In this document: one piece after another, positions 17,509-26,315 of the stretch
Numbering within the stretch: the first letter of the stretch is position 1
How the letters are laid out: each line of letters opens with the position of its first letter
NCBI RefSeq assembly: GCF_000312445.1
Contig: NZ_HE997182.1
Span: 298,913 to 362,912 of the forward strand
Direction: 5' to 3'
From: Phocaeicola abscessus CCUG 55929
GTDB taxonomy: Bacteria > Bacteroidota > Bacteroidia > Bacteroidales > Bacteroidaceae
DNA length: 64,000 bases
The notes under the pieces: generated by a model
The model's input: the letters and a program-made list of their open reading frames with translations, nothing else
Databases searched by the model: none
What the model was told of the DNA's origin: nothing
Program-made: the position numbers and the translations under genes

Positions 17509-18949
17509 CGTCTCCCCTCCTGAAGATAAAACGAATACACTCCGTCAATATATTAGCTTTAGCGACACGCATAACCAAATAATAAAGGGATGCGGCAAGA
17601 ACGAGCCTGGTCACGAACAAAGCCCATAAGTCAGTCATTGCAGACGTACAGACAAAAGTGATACCCATCACCCCTAAAGCCGTCAAGCAGAAAGGCAAAA
17701 TATCCTTCAACAAAGAGGATAACGTATATCCGGTGTAACGGTTGACAAACCAATGATTTACAAATACCCAGGCAATATTCAGAATGACATAAGCAATTAT
17801 CATCCAAAGGATGCCGTACGGATACATCAGCAACATTAACGCTATCTGCATGATACAGAATAAAAACGTAAGCAATAAATAAATCCCCGACTTCCCTTTG
17901 CTGATAATCAAATTGGAGAAGATAGTATATAGAGGCATGAAAGCACCACTAATACAAAGCATCTGCAAATAATCGGCACAGGTAAGCCACTTCTCGGTAA
18001 TGGTCAATACGATAAATTCATGCGAAACCAAAGCCAGTCCAAACAAAAGCGGAAAAGAAATAAATGAGGTGAAACGTACTAACTTGCGTAAGATCTTCAG
18101 TTGCCGTTCTTTTTCTTCGGATACGGTTATAAACACCGGTTGTGCCACCTGATCGACCATCCCCTGCAGCAGGTAATAACTTTTAGAATTCCAAATATAT
18201 GCCTGATTATAATTTCCTACTTCATTGGCAGTAAAGTGTTTTCCTAAGAAGACCGTTAATATATTGTTATTAATATGTGTAAGAATCGTTGTAGCCAAGA
18301 TCTTACAGCTAAACCTGAACATCTTTCGGATGGGTTTGAAATCTACGTTAAACGTAGGGCGCCAAGGCGAATAATACCATAAAAAAACGGTATTCAAGGA
18401 GACGAAAACCAACGTTTGTGTCGCTAATGACCAATAAGAAAATCCTTTCCATGCCATTGTCACACCGACCAAATTAGATGTTACGACCGCAATCATCCCG
18501 GCTTTTGCCTGCTGTTTGACCTTTAAATTACGAAACAAGTAAGCTGATTGAGCTGTTCCTAAAGAAGAAAAGACAATACTAAGGAAAGCGTAACGGCAAA
18601 GCGAGATCAACGCGGCATTGTGATAAAATCGAGCGATGAGAGGAGCACAGAAAAACAAGATGGCATACAAGGAAGAACCGACGATGATATTGAACCAGAA
18701 AACAGCGTTATAATCTTGGTGAACAGGTTCTTTTAAATTGGCAATCGCATTTTTGAAGCCGCTACTCTGCAAGGCTGTCGCGATAAGTGCGAAAATACTT
18801 ATCATGCCGACCATACCATATTCCTGTGGAGAAAGCAGGCGTCCTAAGATAATGCCGAAGAGAAGACCGAGCAATTGTTGAAAACCATTGTTCACCCCCC
18901 CCCATAAGAGGCCTTTTGCTGTCTTTTCTTTCAAGGATTGTCCGGACAT
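17501..18949 (-). CDS. Wzx-like polysaccharide flippase
   Basis: 482 residues with about 12-14 hydrophobic helices; the beginning (SLKEKTAKGLLWGGVNNGFQQLLGLLFGIILGRLLSPQEYG, residues 5 onward) is typical of the WzxC/MOP (PF13440) family. It should move lipid-linked repeat units across the inner membrane for the glycosyltransferases encoded downstream. It is the first gene of the cluster, 56 bases after metG. A run of nine G in the coding strand (18895-18903, residues 16-19, W-G-G-V) is a possible slippage site: gain or loss of one base would stop translation early and could switch off the surface glycan. Confidence 0.9.
   Translation of the reverse strand: MSGQSLKEKTAKGLLWGGVNNGFQQLLGLLFGIILGRLLSPQEYGMVGMISIFALIATALQSSGFKNAIANLKEPVHQDYNAVFWFNIIVGSSLYAILFFCAPLIARFYHNAALISLCRYAFLSIVFSSLGTAQSAYLFRNLKVKQQAKAGMIAVVTSNLVGVTMAWKGFSYWSLATQTLVFVSLNTVFLWYYSPWRPTFNVDFKPIRKMFRFSCKILATTILTHINNNILTVFLGKHFTANEVGNYNQAYIWNSKSYYLLQGMVDQVAQPVFITVSEEKERQLKILRKLVRFTSFISFPLLFGLALVSHEFIVLTITEKWLTCADYLQMLCISGAFMPLYTIFSNLIISKGKSGIYLLLTFLFCIMQIALMLLMYPYGILWMIIAYVILNIAWVFVNHWFVNRYTGYTLSSLLKDILPFCLTALGVMGITFVCTSAMTDLWALFVTRLVLAASLYYLVMRVAKANILTECIRFIFRRGDDE
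18895..18903 (-). repeat. G9 homopolymer in the flippase 5' coding region
   Basis: Nine consecutive C on the plus strand (G on the coding strand), spanning the codons for Trp-Gly-Gly-Val near residues 16-19. In this copy the frame is open. Confidence 0.9.
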
Positions 18950-18965
18950 TTATTCACCAGATGAG

Positions 18966-18990
18966 GAAGACGGATTTTCATCCGTTCTTC
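18966..18990. terminator. Hairpin between metG and the flippase gene
   Basis: ACGGAT (18970-18975), loop TTTC, ATCCGT (18980-18985), extended outward by GGAAG/TTCTTC with one bulged base. It lies just past the metG stop. No clear T-run follows on the minus strand, so it may only weaken read-through into the glycan cluster. Confidence 0.4.
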
Positions 18991-19005
18991 TATAAAACGA
19001 TCTCT

Positions 19006-21045
19006 TTATTTTACCTCGCTTCCCGGTTTTACTTCGTTCAGAGAAGTAATGACAGAAAGATTTCCATCCACGTTTTCGGCGCTGAGAATCATCCCTTGGC
19101 TCTCAATGCCTTTGAGTTTCCGGGGAGCAAGGTTTGCGATGAAACAAACTTGCTTACCGATCAAATCTTCAGGCTTATAAAACTTTGCGATACCGCTTAC
19201 GATGGTACGGTTTGCCAAACCGTCGGCAAGAGTGAACCGAAGCAATTTGTCGGTTGTCGGCACTTTCTGACAATCGAGCACCGTCCCCACTCGAATATCC
19301 AGTTTCTCGAAATCCCCGTAAGCGATGGTAGGTTTGATCGGATTCGCCTTATAAGCGGTTGCGGCATTCGCCTTCCGCCTATCTTCCAGTTTGTGTATTT
19401 GAGCGTCGATGGCCGCATCTTCTATCTTTTCGAAAAGAAGCTCCGGTTTGTCTAACGGTTGCCCGACTTTCAACAAGTCCGTCCTGCCCAATTGATTCCA
19501 ATCGCAATTTTCCATCTTCAGCATGGTGCGAAGTTTCCGACTGCTGAACGGCAAAAACGGCTCGAATGCAATGGCTAAGTTCGCAGATAATTGCAGTGCA
19601 ATATTCAGGATGGTTGCCACGCGGTTCATATCCGTCTTGGCTACTTTCCAAGGTTCCGTATCCGCTAAGTACTTGTTCCCTATGCGGGCCAAGTTCATGG
19701 CTTCCTTTTGTGCATCGCGGAACTTAAAGACGTCCAACAGATTTTCTACTTTCGTTTTGACATCGGCAAACTCTGCCAGCGTATCTCGATCAATCTTTTT
19801 CAAGTCTGCGCACGCAGGAACTTTTCCTTCAAAATACTTTTGTGCAAGGACCAACGCCCGATTGATGAAGTTGCCATAGATAGCGACAAGTTCGTTATTA
19901 TTGCGAGCCTGGAAATCTTTCCAAGTAAAATCATTATCTTTTGTTTCCGGCGCATTGGCCGTTAATACATACCGGAGCACATCTTGTTTATCCGGAAAAT
20001 CGACTAAGTATTCGTCTAACCAGACAGCCCAATTCCGGGAAGTCGAGATTTTATCTCCCTCTAAATTTAAAAACTCATTGGCAGGCACATTGTCCGGAAG
20101 GATGTAATCTCCGTGAGCTTTCAGCATGACGGGGAAGACGATGCAATGGAAGACGATATTGTCTTTCCCGATGAAATGAATCAACCGGGTTTCCGGATCT
20201 TTCCACCATTTCTCCCATTCTTGAGGAAGCAGCTCTTGGGTGTTTGAAATATAACCGATAGGGGCGTCGAACCAGACGTACAGCACTTTGCCTTCCGCCT
20301 CTTTCACGGGCACGGGAATACCCCAATCCAGATCTCTAGTCATAGCGCGAGGCTGCAAGTCCATGTCCAACCAGCTTTTACATTGGCCGTATACATTGGG
20401 ACGCCATTCTGGATGGTCTTCCAATATCCACTGTTTCAACCAATCTTGGTATTCATTCAGAGGGAGGTACCAATTCTTGGTCTTCTTCACGACTGGCTTC
20501 GAACCGCTCACAGTAGAACGCGGATCGATGAGTTCCATGGGCGAGAGGTCGTGTCCGCATTTCTCGCATTGGTCGCCATAAGCGTTTTCATTATGGCAAT
20601 AAGGACATTCTCCGATAATGTATCGGTCGGCAAGGAATTGATGCGCCTCCTCGTCATAATATTGTTCACTTTCTTTCTCCACGAGTTTGCCGGTTTCGTA
20701 CAGTTTTCTGAAGAAATCGGACGCCACCTGGGCATGGATGTCCGATGTGGTACGGCTATATATATCGAAAGAGATGCCGAAGTCTTTAAACGAATCTTTT
20801 ATCAATTGATGGTAACGGTCGACGATTGCTTGCGGCGTCGTACCTTCTTTTTTCGCCCGAAGAGTAATGGGAACCCCGTGTTCGTCGGAACCACAAATGA
20901 ATTTGACAGCTTGCTTTTTCATCCGCAAATAACGGACATAAATATCGGCCGGTACGTATACGCCGGCTAAATGGCCGATATGTACGCCGCCGTTAGCATA
21001 AGGGAGGGCAGCTGTTACGGTCGTTCTTTTGAATTTTCTTTCCAT
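19006..21045 (-). CDS. metG: Methionyl-tRNA synthetase
   Basis: 679 residues with all the parts of the long bacterial form: class I signature HIGH (residues 22-25, NGGVHIGHL), the zinc knuckle with Cys147, 150, 160 and 163 (CPYCHN, CEKCG), the DxxxG-type Met/AMP site region, a KMSKS-like loop written KISTS at 332-336, the anticodon-binding helical domain, and a C-terminal EMAP/Trbp111 tRNA-binding domain ([17 protein letters not shown] onward, about 575-679). It charges tRNA-Met in the cytoplasm. Start ATG at 21045, 40 bases below a good -7 box. The KISTS variant of KMSKS is worth noting but is probably normal for this phylum. Confidence 0.98.
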   Translation of the reverse strand: MERKFKRTTVTAALPYANGGVHIGHLAGVYVPADIYVRYLRMKKQAVKFICGSDEHGVPITLRAKKEGTTPQAIVDRYHQLIKDSFKDFGISFDIYSRTTSDIHAQVASDFFRKLYETGKLVEKESEQYYDEEAHQFLADRYIIGECPYCHNENAYGDQCEKCGHDLSPMELIDPRSTVSGSKPVVKKTKNWYLPLNEYQDWLKQWILEDHPEWRPNVYGQCKSWLDMDLQPRAMTRDLDWGIPVPVKEAEGKVLYVWFDAPIGYISNTQELLPQEWEKWWKDPETRLIHFIGKDNIVFHCIVFPVMLKAHGDYILPDNVPANEFLNLEGDKISTSRNWAVWLDEYLVDFPDKQDVLRYVLTANAPETKDNDFTWKDFQARNNNELVAIYGNFINRALVLAQKYFEGKVPACADLKKIDRDTLAEFADVKTKVENLLDVFKFRDAQKEAMNLARIGNKYLADTEPWKVAKTDMNRVATILNIALQLSANLAIAFEPFLPFSSRKLRTMLKMENCDWNQLGRTDLLKVGQPLDKPELLFEKIEDAAIDAQIHKLEDRRKANAATAYKANPIKPTIAYGDFEKLDIRVGTVLDCQKVPTTDKLLRFTLADGLANRTIVSGIAKFYKPEDLIGKQVCFIANLAPRKLKGIESQGMILSAENVDGNLSVITSLNEVKPGSEVK

Positions 21046-21085
21046 ACGGATCGGTACGTTTTATCTTTTTTTCTCGATTCAGTTG

Positions 21086-21093
21086 CAAAGTTA
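21086..21093 (-). promoter_or_regulatory. -7 promoter box of metG
   Basis: The minus strand reads TAACTTTG (TAnnTTTG), predicting a start near 21079 and a leader of about 35 bases. No clear -33 box. Confidence 0.5.
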
Positions 21094-21203
21094 GTGAATT
21101 TTACCGACTAACCCGTTTCTCCCTCGCTATTTTTTATCGACCTGCTTCTCTCGGTTTTTACGCTTTTACGTCGGCATCTGCTTGCTCAAACGACGGACGA
21201 AGA

Positions 21204-21617
21204 TTATTCCGTCCACCCTTCTCTATCCAAATTCCGATAAGAGATGGCTTCGGCTAAATGAGCGGTTCTGATCTGTTCGCTCCCTTCCATGTCGGCGATG
21301 GTGCGCGAGACTTTCAAGATACGATCGTACGCCCGAGCCGAAAGGTCTAGCTTCGTCATGGCCGACTTCAGCAGGCGAAGTCCCGTCTCATCCGGCTTGG
21401 CGAATTGCCGAAGCAACCTGCTCTCCATTTGCGCATTGCAGTAGATGCCGGGGTAAGCCTCGAACCGCTCTTCCTGTATCTTTCTCGCCCGGAGAACTCT
21501 GGCCCTGATGGTCGCGCTGTTCTCTCCGCATCTGTCTTCCGACAGCTTCTCGAAGGGGACGGGAACGATCTCTATCTGAATATCGATCCGGTCTACTAGA
21601 ATATGGACCGGAAATCT
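21204..21617 (-). pseudogene. comM: 3' remnant of a ComM/YifB-type magnesium-chelatase-like AAA+ gene
   Basis: The minus strand reads LVDRIDIQIEIVPVPFEKLSED, then ...RVLRARKIQEERF, AQMESRLLRQFAKPDE, LLKSAMTKLDLSARAYDRIL and the family C-terminus. These are the last roughly 130 residues of ComM, a helicase-like ATPase that helps branch migration in natural transformation. The reading stops at an in-frame TAA at 21618-21620; in a neighbouring frame the bases just upstream would spell KISGP, the residues that normally precede LLDRID, so a frameshift may accompany the break. Beyond about 21620 nothing resembles ComM. The first part of the gene (about three quarters) is missing from the window. 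Confidence 0.88.
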
Positions 21618-21949
21618 TTATCATTTATAACCATTGAACAAATTTTCCACCAAGCTTTTTGATTGGAAAAAGATGGCAAATCATCCCTGCAATTGTTCTT
21701 AGTCATTACTAATTCACTTTGCAAAGATATGATTTTTTTCTCATACTAACACCATGATTATAAGGCAAAAACAGTTCATATCTACAATAATTTGAACCTT
21801 CTTTGGGGATGAATGAATATAGCGATTTCAATCAATCGAAAGGCATGCAGATATAGCCACAAAAGAAGAAAGAACGAGTCGGAAAGAATCAACCATAAGA
21901 ATTCTATCATACAATAAATACACTTGACATAAGTTTTATTATAATATAT
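21618..21949. other. AT-rich junction between the comM remnant and the IS4-type element
   Basis: About 330 bases without an ORF of note. It marks the step from GC-rich core DNA to AT-rich accessory DNA. It contains GCAAAGATAT near 21720, which on the minus strand resembles a -7 box, but no gene follows from it. The last nine bases (21941-21949) are the left target duplication of the neighbouring insertion sequence. Confidence 0.5.
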
Positions 21950-23247
21950 CATTAGTGTCCACTAAAAAAAATTAAGATTATATTGACCATAATCTTCAAC
22001 ATATTCAGATTTTTTGGTAAAGAGTTCCTTAATTGGAGTCTTATCCAACAACGAAGCGCTCAAAATTCTCAACACTTCGTATGTGCTCCTATGCAGTTTA
22101 AGATCATGTTCAATAATGGCCACCATACAATATGCAGTGATGTCAGAGTATATCTGGATTCTTACAGCAGTCTCAATAGTTCCCCAAAAGGATTTGATTT
22201 TAAGATGCTGTTTAATCCATTTAAAAAAGAGCTCCATATGCCAACGATATTTATAAAGAAGTGCTACTTGAGTGGCAGGTATCTGCATATTATTGGTCAG
22301 GTAAACAAATGTCTTGTTTTTATCTGTAGCATAGTATGCAATACGACGAAGAGATATGGGATATTTTTTCATCGTCTGATAGCCGGTAAGTTTGATAATT
22401 TGGTCAGAAAGTACACCATCTGCATTATGCATGGTATCATTCTCTTTGATGGTATCATACAGAAGATTTCCTCTCTGCCTTATTACGAAAAAAGCTTCGA
22501 TCTCATTGATATGATAGAGTCTCCTAAGGTCAAAATACCCTCGGTCAAACACATAGTAAGCTCCCTGCTCATAAGGGATTACGTCCATAGCCCGTTGATC
22601 ATGTACCTTTGCTTCCGTAATATGAATGAACGTAGGAATCTCCGTTTCAATCTCATAGAGCGTATGCATCTTGATACCTGCTTTTGTCCTGCGGAACTTT
22701 GCCCACCAGAAGATACTAAGACAAAGGTCGATGGTAGTAGAGTCGAATGCAAAGACTTTTCCGGCTATCTCAAAGTCCTTATTTATTCTCTTCTTTCTCG
22801 CAATACCTATCATGTGGTAGGCAAATTCTTCGAAGATACGAGGTTCACGTCTTTCGTTGACCTTTGCCAGATTACTTCTCGTTACATTCTTGCCAAAACC
22901 AAGATGATAGCTTTTTGTGGAATGAGCAGATATCGTACTAATGAGGTCACGAAGACTGTCACGATTACTCAGCTGTCCGAACATCATGATGAGCAACTGA
23001 TTCCAACAGGTGAAATGCTTTACGTATTTATTCCCTTCGTATTTCATTATAATTCTATCAAAAATTCTCTGAGGCAAGAACTCTATAAGTTGAGAGAAAA
23101 TATATTTACCGGTGTTCATAGAATGACTAATTTACTTTTAAAAAGCAAATGTACCCAATTCAAACCGTCACCGTTATTTTCTCGTTATAACACACTAAAT
23201 TCAAATAAATTACAAATATATCCACTAAGTTTTAGTGGACACTAATG
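21950..23247 (-). mobile_element. IS4-family insertion sequence, intact, 1298 bp
   Basis: Perfect 18-bp terminal inverted repeats: CATTAGTGTCCACTAAAA at 21950-21967 and its reverse complement at 23230-23247. A 9-bp direct repeat ATAATATAT flanks both ends (21941-21949 and 23248-23256), showing a recent clean insertion. One transposase gene fills it. Confidence 0.95.
21962..23119 (-). CDS. IS4-family DDE transposase
   Basis: 385 residues. The three catalytic acids are recognisable: D in VFAFDSTTIDLCLS, D in YYVFDRGYFDLRRL, and E in the IS4 signature Y-(2)-R-(3)-E-(6)-K (YKYRWHMELFFKWIK). An N-terminal DUF4372-like part (PQRIFDRIIMKYEGNKYVK, FTCWNQLLIMMFGQLS) is typical of Bacteroidales members. 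Uninterrupted, with both element ends and a target duplication in place, so it should be active. Confidence 0.95.
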   Translation of the reverse strand: MNTGKYIFSQLIEFLPQRIFDRIIMKYEGNKYVKHFTCWNQLLIMMFGQLSNRDSLRDLISTISAHSTKSYHLGFGKNVTRSNLAKVNERREPRIFEEFAYHMIGIARKKRINKDFEIAGKVFAFDSTTIDLCLSIFWWAKFRRTKAGIKMHTLYEIETEIPTFIHITEAKVHDQRAMDVIPYEQGAYYVFDRGYFDLRRLYHINEIEAFFVIRQRGNLLYDTIKENDTMHNADGVLSDQIIKLTGYQTMKKYPISLRRIAYYATDKNKTFVYLTNNMQIPATQVALLYKYRWHMELFFKWIKQHLKIKSFWGTIETAVRIQIYSDITAYCMVAIIEHDLKLHRSTYEVLRILSASLLDKTPIKELFTKKSEYVEDYGQYNLNFF

Positions 23248-23288
23248 ATAATATATGTAATTCGTGTGCCATATTTCCAATTAATTAC

Positions 23289-23296
23289 TATGTTTG
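23289..23296 (+). promoter_or_regulatory. -7 promoter box upstream of the fimbrillin genes
   Basis: TATGTTTG (TAnnTTTG), about 40 bases beyond the right IS4 end. The leader to the first likely gene at 23464 is long (about 160 bases) and includes a 23-codon ORF at 23349-23420 (MDSIVVLQHNAYSTDNAPIG...), which I do not claim as a gene. Confidence 0.45.
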
Positions 23297-23463
23297 CGAG
23301 GAATATCTACATCGTAAGCATGATACAATATTCTCTTAACAAGAAAACATGGATTCTATTGTAGTACTACAACACAATGCATATTCAACTGACAACGCTC
23401 CAATAGGCGGTTCGGAATAGTTAGTATTGACGAAAATGTTTTTAATGTTAACTATACATATAT

Positions 23464-23667
23464 ATGGAAAAGACAAAAGAAAAGACAGCAATTATTGCGA
23501 AAAAACAGACTTACACAAAGCCTACCATGGAAGTATACACATTGGAATTAGAAAGTTCAGTATTACAAAGTTCAGTAGATGATTTTAGAGATGGCGGAGG
23601 TTGGGAATCTTCAATTGCCACTCCATTTGGAGGAAATGATGAACATATAATTTCAACAAAAGCTTAA
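23464..23667 (+). CDS. Small protein preceding a fimbrillin-type lipoprotein gene
   Basis: 67 residues, no signal peptide, with the stretch QTYTKPTMEVYTLELESSVL then a Ser/Gly-rich tail. Short proteins with a Y-x-x-P-x-x-E-V-x-x-L pattern are common immediately upstream of surface lipoprotein and fimbrillin genes in Bacteroidales; their role is not established. It lies five bases ahead of the large lipoprotein gene and is probably co-transcribed. The function is unknown; I name it by pattern and context only. Confidence 0.7.
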   Translation: MEKTKEKTAIIAKKQTYTKPTMEVYTLELESSVLQSSVDDFRDGGGWESSIATPFGGNDEHIISTKA

Positions 23668-23671
23668 TACC

Positions 23672-25675
23672 ATGAAAAAAATAAACGCATTATTATATTC
23701 AAGTTTACTGTTTTGTTCCATGCCATACGGCACGTCATGCAACAAAGATTCAGATATAGCAGAAATAAACAATGGAGAAAACCAAATATCCGAGAAAGTA
23801 ATAACTATACATGGAACTCAAAGCGAAGAATCATCTTCCAGAATGGGATATAGTGACAAGACTAGCGGAATGGAAGTCACCTGGAGTGAAGGTGACGTAA
23901 TCTATGTTGGTTTGAAAAGCCAACTGGCAGACGCAAACATTGCAAGTAGATGGCAAACTTATACTTTATCATCAGGCAGCGGCGAAAAAAAAGCTGATTT
24001 TACAGGTACAGGCAGTTGGTCAACAGGAAATAGGCTTTATGCATGTTCGTGTGGTGACACAAAAATATATAGCACGAAAGTAAACAACATATATTGTGCA
24101 ACAATAGATTACAAAGTTGCATTCGACAGTAGCCAGAAACAAACAGGAAACAATAACACAGAGCATCTTGGTTCTTACGATTTGCAGATGGCATCTTCGT
24201 TATATACAGAAGGACAAGACCCTACATTCACATTTAAAAGATATGGCGCGGTCCTGAAATTCGACATCACGTTCCCAGATGATGCTATCGGCGAAAACGT
24301 ACAATACATAAAGATTTATTCTGATCGTGGCGAAAAAATATTCGTTCAGAAAGCTTATATTCCTTTTGACGGAAGTGCTTCAAGTTTTGATTACACTACA
24401 GATATTAGACTTTCCTTTAGTGACGTCGTAGTTCCCGCTGATAAAAAAATCACAGCCTACATGATGGTGGGCGTATCAAACGAAACGGATCGTTTACAAG
24501 GCAAAAACATTAATCTTACAGTTTGTACTAACGACGGCACTGCGGATAGAACCTATATTTCAACCATTAAAAACACAAAAGCATTTGAGGTGGGAAAAAA
24601 ATACACAGTAACAAAACAACTTATCTCCACCAAGAATCTTTCAACTTTCTTTGCTGGGGGAGACGGATTAACCGAGGAAACGGCTTTTCGTATTTCAAGC
24701 AAAGAACATCTAAAAAATTTAGCAATGCTTACAAATATTGGTGTATTAAAAGCCAAATATTATTACAAGGTCACAAACGATATAGACCTGGAAAATGAAA
24801 ATTGGATTCCAATCGGAGTAGATTCCAGTAATACGACGCGATGGTTCCAAGGACAATTTGATGGAGGAAATTTCCTAATCTCAAATTTTTACCAAAGCAT
24901 CAGCTATTATGAATGTGGACTATTTGCAGAAACAATAGCGGCCACGCTAAAAAACATTAATTTGTCAGGTGAAATCAATGGCACAACAATTTCTGGTTTT
25001 TCAGGATATATTGGTGGAATAGTAGGGTTTGCATTTGGTGGTGATATTATTACAAACTGTACTTTTAAAGGAACTATTAATGTCAAAAACGCTAGCGAAG
25101 TGGGCGGAATTGCAGGAAGAGCCAGCGGGAAGATTATTAACTGTAAAAATTATGCAACCATTAAAGTAACAGCGGATGACAATACGGCTCAAAATACAAA
25201 CATAGGAGGCATCAACGGATCAGAAGGCACCATTGTAGGATGTTTCAACCAAGGAGATATAAGTTATGATAGAAACATCACATGGGATGGATATGTTTAT
25301 ATCGGTGGCATTACAGGTCAAGACGCCAACATCTATGGTTGCTATGCTTCAGGCCTTATTTCCTCTTCTAGCAGATACTCAAACGTTGCCTTATATCATG
25401 GAGGTCTTATGGGGTATAATAACGGAGGTTCTTACAGCATCAATAAATCGTACTGGAAAACCGTTACTAATCACAAAGCGACTAACGGCATTGGAGAAAA
25501 GGGTGTCGCTGCAATTGCACCAACGTCAGAATTGAACAACAATGATGTAATTAACGACTTAAACGAAGGCATTGGACTTGCCCTAGAGGATGGTTATATC
25601 ACTAAATATGATTATAAATTTGCTTTAGGTTCAGCAGCAGACAATAATTTACCGAAGTTTATCAAGAATAACTAG
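23672..25675 (+). CDS. Fimbrillin-like lipoprotein with C-terminal GLUG repeats
   Basis: 667 residues. The signal ends in a lipobox-like CSMPYGTSC-N segment (Cys near residue 23). The N-terminal half (about 35-320) follows the Mfa1/FimA-like fimbrillin layout: GMEVTWSEGDVIYVG, ADFTGTGSW, FKRYGAVLKFDI. The C-terminal half (about 330-620) carries an AFRISSKEHLKNLA start, then repeated GLUG-type motifs (GGIVGFAFGG, GGIAGRASG, GGINGSEG, GGITGQDAN, GGLMGYNNG), as in bacterial adhesins. It should be an exported surface or pilus-tip adhesin. Codon use is AT-rich, unlike the core genes to the left, which suggests transfer. A terminator follows at 25704. Confidence 0.82.
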   Translation: MKKINALLYSSLLFCSMPYGTSCNKDSDIAEINNGENQISEKVITIHGTQSEESSSRMGYSDKTSGMEVTWSEGDVIYVGLKSQLADANIASRWQTYTLSSGSGEKKADFTGTGSWSTGNRLYACSCGDTKIYSTKVNNIYCATIDYKVAFDSSQKQTGNNNTEHLGSYDLQMASSLYTEGQDPTFTFKRYGAVLKFDITFPDDAIGENVQYIKIYSDRGEKIFVQKAYIPFDGSASSFDYTTDIRLSFSDVVVPADKKITAYMMVGVSNETDRLQGKNINLTVCTNDGTADRTYISTIKNTKAFEVGKKYTVTKQLISTKNLSTFFAGGDGLTEETAFRISSKEHLKNLAMLTNIGVLKAKYYYKVTNDIDLENENWIPIGVDSSNTTRWFQGQFDGGNFLISNFYQSISYYECGLFAETIAATLKNINLSGEINGTTISGFSGYIGGIVGFAFGGDIITNCTFKGTINVKNASEVGGIAGRASGKIINCKNYATIKVTADDNTAQNTNIGGINGSEGTIVGCFNQGDISYDRNITWDGYVYIGGITGQDANIYGCYASGLISSSSRYSNVALYHGGLMGYNNGGSYSINKSYWKTVTNHKATNGIGEKGVAAIAPTSELNNNDVINDLNEGIGLALEDGYITKYDYKFALGSAADNNLPKFIKNN

Positions 25676-25703
25676 TAGTTAATAAATAAAGTTATGATTA
25701 AGC

Positions 25704-25739
25704 AAACGACGGGGCGACAAATATGTTTCCCTGTCGTTT
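25704..25739. terminator. Terminator after the fimbrillin gene
   Basis: AAACGACGGGG (25704-25714) pairs with CCCTGTCGTTT (25729-25739) with one mismatch. It lies between two convergent genes and may serve both. Confidence 0.65.
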
Positions 25740-25763
25740 CTATTTTGAGCGACACAAAAGCGC

Positions 25764-25967
25764 CTAATCCCAGTCATTGAAATCCTCCTCATCAAGTTCT
25801 ACTATAGGGATACCTGAATACCGACTCACATACAAATCAACCTCATCAGCTTCATGTTCGCAACAAGAGCAATGACACTGGCCATCACACTGGCAGTCAC
25901 CATTACACGAACACTCTTCACCACAAGAACATCCGCTACATTCATTTATCAAGTCTTCTGATTTCAT
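25764..25967 (-). CDS. Cysteine-rich small protein (metallothionein-like or RiPP-like), function unknown
   Basis: 67 residues. Residues about 10-36 hold eleven Cys and two His-bearing steps in tight CxC and CxxC spacing (CSGCSCGEECSC, then CQCDGQCHCSCC), with no hydrophobic signal. The tail is acidic (VELDEEDFNDWD). The Cys density and CxC spacing suggest metal binding, as in metallothioneins; a modified-peptide precursor is another option, but no maturase gene lies next to it. A -7 box at 26031-26038 supports expression. I do not recognise a named family. Confidence 0.6.
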   Translation of the reverse strand: MKSEDLINECSGCSCGEECSCNGDCQCDGQCHCSCCEHEADEVDLYVSRYSGIPIVELDEEDFNDWD

Positions 25968-26030
25968 ACTAACTCATTTCTATGTTCATCATAATACTTC
26001 TCCCCCGAATCAAGAAAGTTTTTTGCGATG

Positions 26031-26038
26031 CAAAGGTA
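26031..26038 (-). promoter_or_regulatory. -7 promoter box of the cysteine-rich gene
   Basis: The minus strand reads TACCTTTG (TAnnTTTG), with a leader of about 55 bases to the ATG at 25967. Confidence 0.5.
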
Positions 26039-26191
26039 CACAAATCCCCTCGAATGGAGCCATGACTTCCACGACTACTTATCAAAAACAATGCGAATCC
26101 ATGTCATTAAGTTGTTCTTTGGATCACAGGTAAAAATGAGTATTAATTAATATTATATGGTTATCTTAGAAATTTAAACCACAAAATGTAA

Positions 26192-26230
26192 ATTGGATGC
26201 CTAAATACTTCACGCATTTAGACATCCAAT
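26192..26230. terminator. Terminator hairpin after the mutarotase operon
   Basis: ATTGGATG (26192-26199) pairs with CATCCAAT (26223-26230), with an inner CTAAAT/ATTTAG stem. On the minus strand a T-rich tract follows, fitting the end of the leftward operon. Confidence 0.65.
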
Positions 26231-26315
26231 ATTTTAATGTGTTATTTATCCCATACAATCTTATCCCATAATACTCAAATCTAACCGTAATATAGTAAAC
26301 AACACCAATAAATAA

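Larger units (their letters stand above)
25968..26315. other. Intergenic stretch with a promoter and a terminator
   Basis: It holds the -7 box of the cysteine-rich gene and the terminator of the mutarotase operon. Otherwise I see no gene in these roughly 350 bases. Confidence 0.6.

Noticed and set aside
21983..23245. Open plus-strand frame of 420 codons across the IS4-type element
   Set aside because: It is the mirror of the intact transposase gene and has no recognisable domain.
23349..23420. 23-codon ORF in the fimbrillin leader
   Set aside because: It starts with ATG and lies behind a -7 box, but it is too short and without known relatives; it cannot be told from chance.
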